From: Saccharofermentans sp.
GTDB lineage: Bacteria > Bacillota > Clostridia > Saccharofermentanales > Saccharofermentanaceae
Direction: 5' to 3'
Assembly (NCBI GenBank): GCA_024684815.1
Contig: JAIKWL010000026.1
Span: 1-64,000 of the forward strand
Length of the DNA stretch: 64,000 bases
This document shows positions 24,263 through 34,212 of the stretch, piece by piece. The number at the start of each line of letters is the position of its first letter. Within the stretch, counting starts at the first letter, position 1. Position numbers and translations under genes: made by a program. The notes under the pieces are model-generated. The model was not told the origin of the DNA, made no database searches, and saw nothing but the letters and a program-made list of their open reading frames with translations.

Positions 24263-25801
24263 TTACTCAGCCCCCTTCTCAACCAGTTCCTCATGCTCTT
24301 TCTGGAGCTTGGGATCATAAGAAAGCAGGGGCTTAACATCCTTTTCGCTCTTGATCTTTCTTGATACGTAGTTGTCAGTGATCTTCTTTACGAGCGGGAA
24401 GAGCGCTATGACGCCAATAAGGTTGGGAATCATCATCAGGCCGTTGAAAGTGTCGGAAATATCCCAGGCGAGCGAACTCTCCATAAGAGCACCTGCAATG
24501 ATCATGAGAACGAAGATGATCTTATAGAACTTTGCTGCCTTAGTGCCCAGCAAATATTCGACAGCCTTGCTGCCGTAATGAGACCACCCCAGGACCGTCG
24601 TAAAGGCAAAGAGCAGGATGGCCGCCGCAATGAACCATTCGCCGCCCTTACCGAAAACACTGCTGAAAGCCTTTGCCACCAGTGTCGCATCCTTAACGCC
24701 TTCTTTTGCAAGTCCGGTCTCAAGATCGATAAAACCTGATGTAAGGACCACCAAAGCGGTCATGGTGCATACGACAAAAGTATCGGCGAAAACTTCAAAG
24801 ATACCCCACATGCCCTGTTTTACAGGCTCCTTAACATCTGAATTGGAGTGGACCATGACCGAAGATCCGAGGCCTGCCTCGTTAGAGAAGACGCCTCTCT
24901 TGCATCCCTGTGTAATTACCTGCTTGATGGCGATCCCGGCTGCCGCGCCCGCAACGGCTTTTATGCCGAATGCAAATCTGAATATAGCTGCAAGTGCTGC
25001 CGGTATCGAAGTTATGTGAATGATCACGAGCAGCAGTGCTCCCAGGATATAGGCAACTGCCATGAAAGGTACGATCTTCTCTGCAAAAGCGGCGATCCTC
25101 TTAAGACCTCCGATAATGATGACCGCGGAAATGACCATCAGCACGATGCCGATAACAAGCGGTATGACCTTGACCGAACCGAACAGAGTAATATCTTCTG
25201 TCACATCAGAGAAGAAAGCCGATTCCAGATTCAGGGTTATCTTGTTGATCTGTCCCATGTTGCCGATGCCGAATGAAGCAAGAGCTGCAAAGCACGAGAA
25301 GAGGACCGCAAGGATCTTTCCGATGACCTTGAATCCCTTATATGAACCGAGTCCGTCCTGAAGGTAGTACATGGCTCCTCCGGACCATTCGTCCTCCTCG
25401 TTCTTTCTTCTGTAGTAGATTCCGAGGACATTCTCGGAGTAGTTCGTCATCATGCCGAAAAATGCTGCGATCCACATCCAGAAGACTGCACCGGGTCCGC
25501 CAAGGCAGATTGCAGCCGATACTCCGGCTATATTGCCCGTACCGATAGTGGCAGCCAGAGCGGTGCAGAGTGCCTGAAACTGCGATACTGAACCCTTCTC
25601 TTTCTTGTTATGGCTCTTCTTGTCAAAGACCCCTCCGCCGGTCTTCTTCCACCAGTGACCGAAATGGATTATCTGGAAGAATTTGGTAACAACCGTAAGA
25701 AGGATACCTGTTCCGATAAGGAGGATGAGACCTATCTTCACCCATACAAAACTGTTGACCGCATCATTGATCTTAGTGATCGTCTCGAGAAGATTATTCA
25801 T
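24263..25801 (-). CDS. AGCS family sodium:amino acid (alanine/glycine) symporter
   Basis: A 512-residue membrane protein with ten or more helices. The family motif ALAATIGTGNIAGVSAAICLGGPGA is seen in parts around residues 84-110, with FWMWIAAFFGMMTNYSENVLG and GCKRGVFSNEAGLGSS later. AGCS carriers bring in alanine or glycine with sodium. It stands alone; no glycine riboswitch is visible in the short leader. Confidence 0.93.
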   Translation of the reverse strand: MNNLLETITKINDAVNSFVWVKIGLILLIGTGILLTVVTKFFQIIHFGHWWKKTGGGVFDKKSHNKKEKGSVSQFQALCTALAATIGTGNIAGVSAAICLGGPGAVFWMWIAAFFGMMTNYSENVLGIYYRRKNEEDEWSGGAMYYLQDGLGSYKGFKVIGKILAVLFSCFAALASFGIGNMGQINKITLNLESAFFSDVTEDITLFGSVKVIPLVIGIVLMVISAVIIIGGLKRIAAFAEKIVPFMAVAYILGALLLVIIHITSIPAALAAIFRFAFGIKAVAGAAAGIAIKQVITQGCKRGVFSNEAGLGSSVMVHSNSDVKEPVKQGMWGIFEVFADTFVVCTMTALVVLTSGFIDLETGLAKEGVKDATLVAKAFSSVFGKGGEWFIAAAILLFAFTTVLGWSHYGSKAVEYLLGTKAAKFYKIIFVLMIIAGALMESSLAWDISDTFNGLMMIPNLIGVIALFPLVKKITDNYVSRKIKSEKDVKPLLSYDPKLQKEHEELVEKGAE

Positions 25802-25883
25802 TTTTACCTCTGATATTAGAGAATTTCCGTCATGTTAAAGCCACAACGACAACATAATAAAAGATTATGGCATCATCCGCAAT

Positions 25884-25911
25884 AAAAAACCGCCGCATGG
25901 GTTTGCGGCGG
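25884..25911 (-). terminator. Terminator of the sugar transport operon
   Basis: On the minus strand CCGCCGC (25911-25905) pairs with GCGGCGG (25896-25890) and is followed by six Ts (25889-25884). It lies about 85 bases after the second permease stop. Confidence 0.88.
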
Positions 25912-25995
25912 CTGGAGGTAAAGTGCATTCCGGGTATTCGGGTGACCGGAAAACATTATTATGAAAAGAACGGGTTATTACGTTTCTTTTTTTTA

Positions 25996-27303
25996 TTAAG
26001 CGGCTTTCTCAGCCTTCGGCTTTGCAGCCTTCTTTGCCTTCTTCTGGTTGTTCTTTGATACGATCTCGAAAACAACTGCTGCAAGGAGAACCAGTCCCTT
26101 AACGATCTTGATCCAGTCCTGGTCAACGCCGACAAGGGACATGCCCTGGTTGATAACACCGATGAGTGTTGCGCCGACGACCATTCCGATGATCGTACCG
26201 GAACCGCCGTATGCGGAAACGCCGCCTACGATACAAGCTGCGATAGCGTCGAGCTCATATTCCTGACCTGCAAAGGAGTTTGCAGCGCCGGTTCTTGAAG
26301 TAACAACAAGGGAAGCGATAACAGTAAGCATTGCCATGTTGAGATAAGCGCAGAACATGATGAGCTTATTGTTGATACCGGAAAGTCTTGCTGCTTCCGC
26401 ATTGCCGCCGATCGTCATGAAGTGACGGCCGATTGTTGTCTTTTCGGTGATTACGCCGTAGATGATCAATACTGCAACGATCCAGAGGACTACTACCGGG
26501 ATACCGCCGTCGAGAGCGAACTCGATTGTAAGGAACATGATGACTGCTACGCAGATAGCACTCTTCAGGATGACGAACCACATAGGATCAGCCTGATAAC
26601 CCTTCTTGAGCTTGGTGCTGCGTGATCTGAAATTAAGGTAAACAACTGCACCGGCTCCGATAAGACCCAGGATAAGGCAAGGGATGTTGAGCTGACCCCA
26701 GGGACTCTCAAAGAGCTTGCCCGTGAAGATCCCTGTAAGGCTCTTCGGAAGGTTGGAGATAGCATTTGTCTGTGATGCCTTGGAAAGGACCTGTGTGCCG
26801 AGGCCACGGAATGCAAGATAACCTGCAAGTGTTGCGATCCACGGAGGTATTCTTACGTAAGCGATAAGGAAACCAAGAAGAGCACCGTATGCAAGACCTA
26901 CGACTATGGCAACCAGCAGAACAAGAGGTGTGCTGAGCGGCTGAGCGGGCGTTACCAGAACCCTCTGGAGCTGTCCGTCAACCATCTGTTCTTCCCATAC
27001 GCCGAACCACTTGTTCAGGAGTTCATTCTCAACAGAGAAAAGTCCGACCATTGCGCCTGCAAAGCAGATGAATGAACCTACGGAAAGGTCGATATTACCG
27101 CCGGTAAGCATACACATAAGCATGCCGGCACCTAAGATAAATACGTAAGCGTTCTGCTCGACGAGTGAAGTAACTACAGACGGATCGAGCATGTTGGTTC
27201 CCTTGATAAGGGCTGCAAGTACTACGAATAATACATATACGACGAAAAGTGCTATGGTCATTACGTTCTTTTTAAGAACATCTCTCATATTCAGGTTGTT
27301 CAT
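25996..27303 (-). CDS. mmsB: Multiple-monosaccharide ABC transporter permease, second copy
   Basis: A 435-residue permease of the ribose/xylose/ChvE-type family: QNAYVFILGAGMLMCMLTGGNIDLSVGS near the N-terminus, IPPWIATLAGYLAFRGLG, and the EAxxLGIN-like AEAARLSGINN cytoplasmic loop. It ends in an Ala/Lys tail. It overlaps the first permease gene by four bases and is clearly its paralogue. The pair may form a heterodimeric channel. Confidence 0.9.
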   Translation of the reverse strand: MNNLNMRDVLKKNVMTIALFVVYVLFVVLAALIKGTNMLDPSVVTSLVEQNAYVFILGAGMLMCMLTGGNIDLSVGSFICFAGAMVGLFSVENELLNKWFGVWEEQMVDGQLQRVLVTPAQPLSTPLVLLVAIVVGLAYGALLGFLIAYVRIPPWIATLAGYLAFRGLGTQVLSKASQTNAISNLPKSLTGIFTGKLFESPWGQLNIPCLILGLIGAGAVVYLNFRSRSTKLKKGYQADPMWFVILKSAICVAVIMFLTIEFALDGGIPVVVLWIVAVLIIYGVITEKTTIGRHFMTIGGNAEAARLSGINNKLIMFCAYLNMAMLTVIASLVVTSRTGAANSFAGQEYELDAIAACIVGGVSAYGGSGTIIGMVVGATLIGVINQGMSLVGVDQDWIKIVKGLVLLAAVVFEIVSKNNQKKAKKAAKPKAEKAA

Positions 27304-28553
27304 GCCTTAGCACCTCCTTCCTTTGCAGCTTCAACACTTGTGGCCTTTTTCTTGGCTCCTTTTCTTCTCATCTGCATGATTACGTCAAAGAGAACTGCAA
27401 CGATAAGAACGATACCTTTAACGACTTTCTGATAGTTAACGGGAGTATCTGCGATGGACATACCCTGGTTGATGATACCCATCAGAGCGGCACCGATGAT
27501 AACGCCGCCGATGGAACCCGTTCCGCCGTATGCGGAAGCGCCGCCGATGAAGCATGCTGCGATAGCATCCATCTCATAACCTACACCGTATGTAGGTGTT
27601 GAACCCTGAAGTCTTGCGATATTGAGGATACCTGCAAAACCCGAAAGGACACCCATGAGAGTGTAAGCACTGAACATAACCTTTCTGGTGTCGATACCGG
27701 AAAGTCTTGTGGCTTTCTCGTTACCGCCGACAGCATAGAGGTTACGGCCGAGTGTTGTCTTTGTAGTAATGTAAGCAAATATTCCGAGTATAAGAGCGAT
27801 CCAGATAAAGCCCGTAGGAATACCCTTATAGCAAGCGAGCTTGTATCCGAACCAGATAACTACCGCAACGACGAGGATAGTCTTGATGATCACGGATACG
27901 AGTGAATCAACCTTATAACCCTTCTGTATGAGTCTTACACGTTTAACGAAAGTAAATACCGCATAACCTGCAGCGATAAGGATCGCAAAGATGAAGCAGG
28001 TCTTGTTAAGAGAGTTGCCGGCAATTACCATTTCAGGTCCGACCTTTGCGAGGAAATCGGGAACATAGCATGAGTCACCGCCGCCGAAAATGTTCAGGAA
28101 TTCCTTGTTATCGATACCGTATGCGTAACCTCCCATGATGATATTGGCAAGTCCTCTGAAGGCAAGCATGCCGACCAGGGTTGCAATAAAAGGAGGAACC
28201 TTTACATAGGCGATCCAGATACCGTGCCATATACCTACCAGAAGTCCCATGACGAGCATAGCAACTACTGCAAGCTGCCAGGGAAGATGCTTATCCATGA
28301 TGATCGCACCGACACCGCCTGCGAGACAAACGACCGAACCTACGGAAAGGTCGATGTTACCACCTGTAAGGATACACAACAGCATACCGGTTCCGAGAAC
28401 AAACACGTATGCGTTCTGTGAGATCAAGCTGTCGATATTCATCGGGATCAGTGTCTTACCGCCGGTGATGAAGTAGAAAATGATAACTACTATTACCGTG
28501 GCGATAAGCATCATGTATTTTCTTAAGAAATTAAGTAATTTGTTTGCGCCCAT
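27300..28553 (-). CDS. mmsB: Multiple-monosaccharide ABC transporter permease, first copy
   Basis: Same family and layout as the following permease: QNAYVFVLGTGMLLCILTGGNIDLSVGS, VPPFIATLVGMLAFRGLANI and KATRLSGIDTRK. I start at ATG 28553 (MGANKLLNFLRK), two bases after the ATPase stop with GTGAGG upstream; a longer reading from 28595 would run into the ATPase gene. It moves sugar across the membrane together with the ChvE-like binding protein and MmsA-like ATPase. Confidence 0.9.
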   Translation of the reverse strand: MGANKLLNFLRKYMMLIATVIVVIIFYFITGGKTLIPMNIDSLISQNAYVFVLGTGMLLCILTGGNIDLSVGSVVCLAGGVGAIIMDKHLPWQLAVVAMLVMGLLVGIWHGIWIAYVKVPPFIATLVGMLAFRGLANIIMGGYAYGIDNKEFLNIFGGGDSCYVPDFLAKVGPEMVIAGNSLNKTCFIFAILIAAGYAVFTFVKRVRLIQKGYKVDSLVSVIIKTILVVAVVIWFGYKLACYKGIPTGFIWIALILGIFAYITTKTTLGRNLYAVGGNEKATRLSGIDTRKVMFSAYTLMGVLSGFAGILNIARLQGSTPTYGVGYEMDAIAACFIGGASAYGGTGSIGGVIIGAALMGIINQGMSIADTPVNYQKVVKGIVLIVAVLFDVIMQMRRKGAKKKATSVEAAKEGGAKA

Positions 28554-28554
28554 C

Positions 28555-30123
28555 TTATGCCTCACTTCCTTCGCTGTCAGCGGCTGCGGCCTCACCGGTT
28601 ACACCGACGATGCAAGCCATGATGTTTTCCTGTGTTGCTTCGGAAGCTTTCATCTCTCCTACGATCTTAGCCTGGTTCATGATGTAGATCCTGTCGCTCA
28701 TTCCGATAACTTCGGGAAGCTCGGATGAGATCATGACGACAGACTTTCCTGCCCTTGCCAGATCGTTGATGATGCAGTAGATCTCGTACTTGGCACCTAC
28801 GTCGATACCTCTTGTAGGTTCGTCAAGGATGAGAACATCCGGATTAGCAAACATCCATTTTGCAAGAAGGACTTTCTGCTGGTTACCGCCGGAGAGGTTG
28901 CCTACGAGCTGCTCAACGGAAGGTGTCTTAGTCTTGAGCTTTGAAACGTATTCCAGAGCTACCTCATATTCTTTATCTTTATCGATAAATGTTGCGTTGC
29001 TGACACCCTTAAGGTTTGCGAGCGTTGTATTCCTCAAAATGGAATTGGATAATACAAGTCCGTTGCCCTTACGGTCTTCGGTAACATAAGCAAGACCTGC
29101 TTCGATAGCCTGCTTGGGGCTCTTCAGAGTAACGGGCTTGCCGCGGAGGAGTAAGTCTCCGGAAATACCGATACCGTATGAACGGCCGAAGATACTCATC
29201 GCAAGCTCTGTTCTGCCTGCGCCCATGAGTCCGTAGATACCTACAACCTCACCTGCACGGACATTGATAGATACATTGTCGCAGACTTTTCTTTCGGAGA
29301 ATTCAGGATGGAATACAGTCCAGTCTTTGACTTCCATCATGACATCACCGATCTCGACACCGGGACGCTTCGGGAATCTGTCCGTGATCTCACGGCCTAC
29401 CATGCCCTTGATGATCCTGGTCTCGGAGATATCATCGACCTTGGCATCGAGAGTCTCGATCGTGGAACCGTCTCTTACTACCGTGATCTTGTCTGCAACA
29501 TATGAGACTTCGTTGAGCTTGTGGGAGATGATGATCATCGTCATTCCCTCAGATTTAAGCTTCTTCATGAGATCGAGAAGTGCTCTTGAATCTGTCTCGT
29601 TAAGTGATGAAGTAGGCTCGTCAAGAATGAGGAGCTTTGCATGTTTTGCCAAAGCCTTTGCGATCTCTACGAGCTGCTGCTTACCTGTACCAATATCTTT
29701 AATAAGTGTTTTCGAAGAATCGGAAAGACCTACCATCTCGAGGTACTTGTCTGCCTCTGCATAAGTCTTGTTCCAATCGATGCACCATTTGCTTCCCTGT
29801 TCATTACCCAGGAACATGTTCTCGCCGATCGTCATGTAAGGGATCAGAGCGAGCTCCTGGTGGATAATAACGATTCCCTTTTTCTCGGAATCCTTGATGT
29901 TATGAAAATTGCATACTTCGCCGTCGTAAATGATGTCGCCTGTATAGGTGCCATACGGATAGATTCCGCTGAGGACGTTCATCAAAGTTGACTTACCGGC
30001 ACCGTTCTCACCGACCAGCGCATGTATCTCCCCCTCTTCAACTTTAAAGTTGACATTGTCGAGAGCCTTAACGCCCGGAAAAGTTTTGGTTATGCTGTTC
30101 ATCTCAAGCAAAACTTTTGCCAT
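28555..30123 (-). CDS. mmsA: Multiple-monosaccharide ABC transporter ATP-binding protein
   Basis: Two fused ABC domains in 522 residues, as in XylG, MglA and GguA. The first has Walker A GENGAGKST, signature IGTGKQQ and Walker B LLILDEPTSSL; the second has the degenerate GLMGAGRTEL, signature LSGGNQQK and Walker B VLILDEPTRGID. It powers sugar uptake through the two permeases encoded downstream. Confidence 0.93.
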   Translation of the reverse strand: MAKVLLEMNSITKTFPGVKALDNVNFKVEEGEIHALVGENGAGKSTLMNVLSGIYPYGTYTGDIIYDGEVCNFHNIKDSEKKGIVIIHQELALIPYMTIGENMFLGNEQGSKWCIDWNKTYAEADKYLEMVGLSDSSKTLIKDIGTGKQQLVEIAKALAKHAKLLILDEPTSSLNETDSRALLDLMKKLKSEGMTMIIISHKLNEVSYVADKITVVRDGSTIETLDAKVDDISETRIIKGMVGREITDRFPKRPGVEIGDVMMEVKDWTVFHPEFSERKVCDNVSINVRAGEVVGIYGLMGAGRTELAMSIFGRSYGIGISGDLLLRGKPVTLKSPKQAIEAGLAYVTEDRKGNGLVLSNSILRNTTLANLKGVSNATFIDKDKEYEVALEYVSKLKTKTPSVEQLVGNLSGGNQQKVLLAKWMFANPDVLILDEPTRGIDVGAKYEIYCIINDLARAGKSVVMISSELPEVIGMSDRIYIMNQAKIVGEMKASEATQENIMACIVGVTGEAAAADSEGSEA

Positions 30124-30221
30124 GTGTTGCCTCTTTCATAAGTGAATTTTTTGATTTTTAAATCTTGAGTTTGTCTGTAGATTGGAATTGGTATTCAAAG
30201 TAACGGCTCAGCCTCAATATA

Positions 30222-30243
30222 CAGGCGGGGTTTCCCCCGCCTG
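30222..30243 (-). terminator. Intercistronic hairpin after the sugar-binding protein gene
   Basis: CAGGCGGGG (30222-30230) and CCCCGCCTG (30235-30243) form a 9-bp stem with a four-base loop, extended by GCCT/AGGC outside. It has no U-run, so it more likely stabilises the abundant binding-protein message or attenuates read-through into the ATPase gene. Confidence 0.65.
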
Positions 30244-30265
30244 CAAAAGGCTGAAATTTCAGAAA

Positions 30266-31330
30266 TTATAAGCCGAGGTCTTCTGCCTTATAGTAGCCGG
30301 AGTCGATGAGGATCTTCTGGATGGAATCCTTATCAGCGAATACCGGATCGCAAAGGTAAGAAGCAACTTCCTTTGTATTGTTGTTGTATGTGCTGTTTGT
30401 CTCAACAGTCTTGCCGTCTAAGATCTGGCCAACCATTGTAACTGTTCTCTCAGCAAGAGTACGTGTATCCTTGAATACGGACATTGTCTGCTTGCCGGCG
30501 ATCATGTTCTTAACGGAAACGATATCGCAGTCCTGACCGGTAATTACAGGCCACTGACCGCCTCTGCCTTCGCTGTTGTAACGAGCGTCAAGTGCGTTTA
30601 CAACGCCCTGAGCTGTAGAGTCATTGGAGCAAAGCCATGCGTCGATGTTCTTGTCAGCATAGTTGGAGCCGATGATGTTCTCTGCTCTAGACTGAGCTGT
30701 AGCTGTTGACCATTCAGGTGTAGCAACAGACTCGAAATCCTTCTGGCCGGAAACTACTACGAGCTTGCCGGAATCGATGTACTTCTGAAGGACGTCAAGA
30801 GCGCCGTTGAAGAAGAATGTAGCATTGTTGTCACCAGGGTCGCCTGCTGTGAACTCAATGTTGAAAGGACCTGCAGCGTTTGCGAGATCGAGAGCGTCCT
30901 CAACGAACTGACCCTGAATCTGGCCAACCTTGAAGTTATCAAATGTTGCATAGTAATCAACATTTGCATTGTCCATGATGAGACGGTCATAAGCGATAAC
31001 AGGAATCTTCTTTGCAGCAGCCTTATCGAGAGCTGTGCTGAGTGATGAAGACTCGATAGCAGCGATTACGAGAACTTTACAACCGGAGTTGATCATGTTC
31101 TCAACCTGTGAGAGCTGAACGTCAGCCTTGTTGCCTGCATACTGAAGGTCTACTTCGTAGCCGGCAGCTTCGAACTTCTGCTTCATGTAGTCGCCGTCCT
31201 GATTCCATCTCTGGAGATCCTTAGTAGGCATTGCGATGCCAACCTTTTTCTTTCCGGAACCAGCGCATCCTGTTAATGCTGTAAATGCGATTGCAGCACA
31301 AAGAATTGTTCCAAGAATCTTTTTTAACAT
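30266..31330 (-). CDS. chvE: ChvE-like sugar-binding lipoprotein
   Basis: A 354-residue lipoprotein (lipobox LTGC, Cys22) with the two-lobed fold of D-xylose/multiple-monosaccharide binding proteins: GIAMPTKDLQRW, VIAAIESSSL, PVIAYDRLI, GDPGDNNA, WLCSNDSTAQGVV and VITGQDCD. It carries monosaccharides such as xylose, galactose or glucose to the transporter downstream; which one is not evident. AGGAGG precedes the ATG. Confidence 0.9.
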   Translation of the reverse strand: MLKKILGTILCAAIAFTALTGCAGSGKKKVGIAMPTKDLQRWNQDGDYMKQKFEAAGYEVDLQYAGNKADVQLSQVENMINSGCKVLVIAAIESSSLSTALDKAAAKKIPVIAYDRLIMDNANVDYYATFDNFKVGQIQGQFVEDALDLANAAGPFNIEFTAGDPGDNNATFFFNGALDVLQKYIDSGKLVVVSGQKDFESVATPEWSTATAQSRAENIIGSNYADKNIDAWLCSNDSTAQGVVNALDARYNSEGRGGQWPVITGQDCDIVSVKNMIAGKQTMSVFKDTRTLAERTVTMVGQILDGKTVETNSTYNNNTKEVASYLCDPVFADKDSIQKILIDSGYYKAEDLGL

Positions 31331-31392
31331 TGGAAAATTTCCTCCTATTAAGTAGTATCGGCAAATCTTGCCACATACAACTTAACACTGGG

Positions 31393-31422
31393 TATATAGG
31401 AGTTGCATATCGAGATTCTTGA
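31393..31422 (-). promoter_or_regulatory. Candidate promoter of the sugar transport operon
   Basis: On the minus strand TCAAGA (31422-31417), 18-base spacer, TATATA (31398-31393). The -35 box is poor, fitting a promoter that needs an activator bound upstream. Confidence 0.45.
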
Positions 31423-31455
31423 TATTTTTGGTAAGTTGACATAAGGTTCGGCAGG

Positions 31456-31508
31456 TTTTTAGCACAATTATGTGGTCGATGTGCTAAAAAATGCAGAATT
31501 GTGCTAAA
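31456..31508 (-). promoter_or_regulatory. Candidate response-regulator operator (TGTGCTAAA repeats)
   Basis: TTTTTAGCACA (31456-31466) and its exact complement TGTGCTAAAAA (31480-31490) form an 11-bp dyad, and a third copy, TGTGCTAAA (31500-31508), follows exactly 20 bases, two helical turns, after the second. The cluster sits 35-90 bases upstream of the candidate -35 box. Spacing and position suit AraC-type activators such as the YesN-like regulator encoded at 32617. Confidence 0.6.
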
Positions 31509-31594
31509 TATAACAAAAATGCCACAGATCTAATAATTTTGAGGCTGAACTGTATTATTTCAACAAGCGTCTGCCTAATGTATAAATTAATAAA

Positions 31595-32617
31595 TTATTG
31601 TCCCAAATAAACTTCTTCCCTAAGATGGAAGCCGCTGTCGATGATCACCTCATCAAGGTTGTCGATCGTAACAGCCGACGGCTCGATCGCAATGTAAGGG
31701 ATGGACTGTGTTCCGTCAAAAAAGATCTCCGAAAATTCAAGAGACTGGCCTCTGGCAAGCTTAACGGCACATTCGGCAGCAAGTCTGGCAAGCTTTTCGA
31801 CCGGTTTATAGACCGTAACGAGCTGGGTCTCTTCGACCAGCCTCTGGCATGCTTCAAGATCCCCGTCCTGACCGGTTACGTAGATGATCCCGGCATAGCC
31901 TCTTTCCGCAAGCGCATGGATCGCTTCGCCGGCAAGTGCATCGTTGCCGCACATGATGGCATCAGCCTGGGAGATCTCTTCAAAGTTCTCGTTAACGAAA
32001 TCATAAGCAAGTTCAGGCTTCCAGTTATCGCAGTTGTACTTAAGGGGAATATTCATTCCGTGCTCTTCGCAGACGGCATCAAATCCGCTCATGACCTGGG
32101 CAACGTTGTAGTCGGATTCGGGACCCATGATCTCGATTATGGTTCCGCCGTCCTCAACGTTATCGCAAATTGCCTGAGCCATCTGTTTGCCGACCGACAC
32201 GTTGTTAAAGGAAATATAAAGATCCGCACCGGCATTCATTACGAGTCTGTCATAACATATGACGGGGATCCCTTTGCTCCTTGCATCTTTAAGAACATCA
32301 GTAAGCGCATAGGCATCCGCAGTGATGATGACGATCGCATCGACCTCGATCTCGATGAAATACTTGATCTGGGAGATCTGAGTTGCAACATCGCCGCCCG
32401 CGGACTGGACGTTGACTTCAGCTCCGAGTTCGTTTGCAGTCGATACGAACACGTCACGGTCCCTGGTCCAGCGCTCGATAACGAATGAGTCGAATGACAG
32501 ACCTATCGTGCAGGCCTCGTCCTTGGTCGTCGGAGTGATCTCTTTGATCTCGGGATCCTTGCATCCGGTACAGAGCAGAATGCAGAATATCATCAATACG
32601 GCTAATGCTTTTCTCAT
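31595..32617 (-). CDS. Sugar-binding lipoprotein of the signalling operon (XylF-like)
   Basis: A 340-residue lipoprotein (CTGC, Cys19) with the periplasmic-binding fold: IGLSFDSFVIERWTRDRD, VIITADAYAL, PVICYDRLV, AIMCGNDALAGE and VTGQDGDLEA. It resembles the downstream ChvE-like protein but is encoded with the kinase and regulator rather than with the transporter. In clostridial xylose systems an extra XylF-like protein binds sugar and activates a sensor kinase; a similar job is likely. Start and regulator stop share one base. Confidence 0.87.
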   Translation of the reverse strand: MRKALAVLMIFCILLCTGCKDPEIKEITPTTKDEACTIGLSFDSFVIERWTRDRDVFVSTANELGAEVNVQSAGGDVATQISQIKYFIEIEVDAIVIITADAYALTDVLKDARSKGIPVICYDRLVMNAGADLYISFNNVSVGKQMAQAICDNVEDGGTIIEIMGPESDYNVAQVMSGFDAVCEEHGMNIPLKYNCDNWKPELAYDFVNENFEEISQADAIMCGNDALAGEAIHALAERGYAGIIYVTGQDGDLEACQRLVEETQLVTVYKPVEKLARLAAECAVKLARGQSLEFSEIFFDGTQSIPYIAIEPSAVTIDNLDEVIIDSGFHLREEVYLGQ

Positions 32618-34212
32618 TATCTTTTACCTTCCTTATACTCGGTGGGAGTAACACCGGTATTCTTCTTGAAGATACGCGAGAAATAATTCGGATCGGAATA
32701 TCCTACCTCCGAACAGATCTCCTTCATGGACTTGTTCGTGCCTTCGAGGAGTTCTCTTGCCCTGGCAACTCTCACACCGGTGAGATAGTCGGTAAATGTA
32801 ACACCCGTCTGTGTCTTAAAGACCTTGCTGAAATAGAACGGGCTGATATCGTACATACCGGAAAGGTCATCCAGAGAGATATCTTCCTTGTAATTCTGGT
32901 CGATATATTTCTTCGCCTTCTCCGCAACATCCTCTGTCTTGGCGGCATTGGCCGCATTGATCATGGCGGCGGCCCGCTCGATGTGGCTTAAAAACCATAA
33001 GCGAAGCTCGTCATAACTCTTCATGGAATTGATCTCAGGCAGATATTCGCTCCTCGATACGAAGTGATAGACGTGACCGCCGTTGCTGTATGCCAGACGC
33101 TCACCCCAGAGAACGAACTCAAGGACCTTAAGGCAGATATCCGACATGGCGCCGCCGGACGATCTTTCCATCCAGTCAAAGAAGAGATTAGCCTGTTCCT
33201 GAGTCTTTATCACATCGCCCTGTGCGATAGCATCGAAAAGATCCTTTTCAGTCTTGAGCGGATAGTCCGTATCGTACTCACAGCCTTCCGGAAGATCGAT
33301 GCTCTCGGCAACGGTCTGCTTTGTCTTAACGAGGATCGACAAGGCTTCGCTGTATGAATCAGCCATATCTTCAAGAGGCTTGACCGGTCCTATGCCGATC
33401 CTGAAATCAATGCCGAGGGCCTCTGATAATTCCTTCTGTGCCCTGTTTGCCGAATCGACGATCTTCTGGTATTCATCAGGTGCAAGAACGCTTTTCGCGC
33501 AGGGAATAAGAACAGGTATCTTATTTCCCATAACAGAACCAGTGATGCATTTGAAATTGTCACTTATGACAAGAAGGACTGTCTCGTAATTCTTCTGTGT
33601 CTTAACACTTGCCGGAACAGCTCCGCGCATATATCCGCCGGGTTCCCTGTCGCCGCCCACGATAACGAGCATAAGTCCGTACTTCTCGTCGAGTTCGAGG
33701 ATCCTCTTGTATTCCTCGATATTCTCCTTAAAGTGTTCATGCGACAAAAGATCCTGGATAAGGCCGTTCTCGATGATCGGGACAATGGAATCCAGTTTCT
33801 CCTTGATCTCGAGTTCCCTGGTCCTCTGCTCTCTTAATCGGTCAACCTCTTTCATCGCAGCCTTGAGAACGGCAACGATCTGTGCCTTGTCAAAAGGCTT
33901 GTTGATATAGTCGATAACACCGAGATTCAAAGCCTGCTTGGCATAGTCGAATTTGTCATAAGCGGAGATGATGACAAAAACGATATTCGGATTGGTCCTT
34001 CTGATCTCCTTCATAGCATCGATACCGTTGATACCCGGCATCCTGATATCCATAAATGCAATGTCAGGACGGACCTCATCTGCGAGTTCGATCACACGTC
34101 TTCCGGTCTTTGCTTCGAATGTCTCACACATTCCCGGAAATTCCTTATCAACTATGAACTTGAGAGATTCACGGACGATCCCTTCATCATCTGCGAGCAT
34201 CAGCTTATACAT
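32617..34212 (-). CDS. YesN-like response regulator (REC + AraC HTH)
   Basis: Receiver domain with the acidic pair DDE near the start and phospho-acceptor aspartate in IAFMDIRMPG (residue 55 from this start), then a long linker and a C-terminal AraC/XylS double helix-turn-helix (DLSGMYDISPFYFSKVFKTQTG; YFSRIFKKNTGVTPTEY). I start at ATG 34212, six bases after GGAGG; the ATG at 34218 touches that site. It overlaps the kinase gene. Its target is probably the sugar transport promoter at 31393. Confidence 0.92.
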   Translation of the reverse strand: MYKLMLADDEGIVRESLKFIVDKEFPGMCETFEAKTGRRVIELADEVRPDIAFMDIRMPGINGIDAMKEIRRTNPNIVFVIISAYDKFDYAKQALNLGVIDYINKPFDKAQIVAVLKAAMKEVDRLREQRTRELEIKEKLDSIVPIIENGLIQDLLSHEHFKENIEEYKRILELDEKYGLMLVIVGGDREPGGYMRGAVPASVKTQKNYETVLLVISDNFKCITGSVMGNKIPVLIPCAKSVLAPDEYQKIVDSANRAQKELSEALGIDFRIGIGPVKPLEDMADSYSEALSILVKTKQTVAESIDLPEGCEYDTDYPLKTEKDLFDAIAQGDVIKTQEQANLFFDWMERSSGGAMSDICLKVLEFVLWGERLAYSNGGHVYHFVSRSEYLPEINSMKSYDELRLWFLSHIERAAAMINAANAAKTEDVAEKAKKYIDQNYKEDISLDDLSGMYDISPFYFSKVFKTQTGVTFTDYLTGVRVARARELLEGTNKSMKEICSEVGYSDPNYFSRIFKKNTGVTPTEYKEGKR

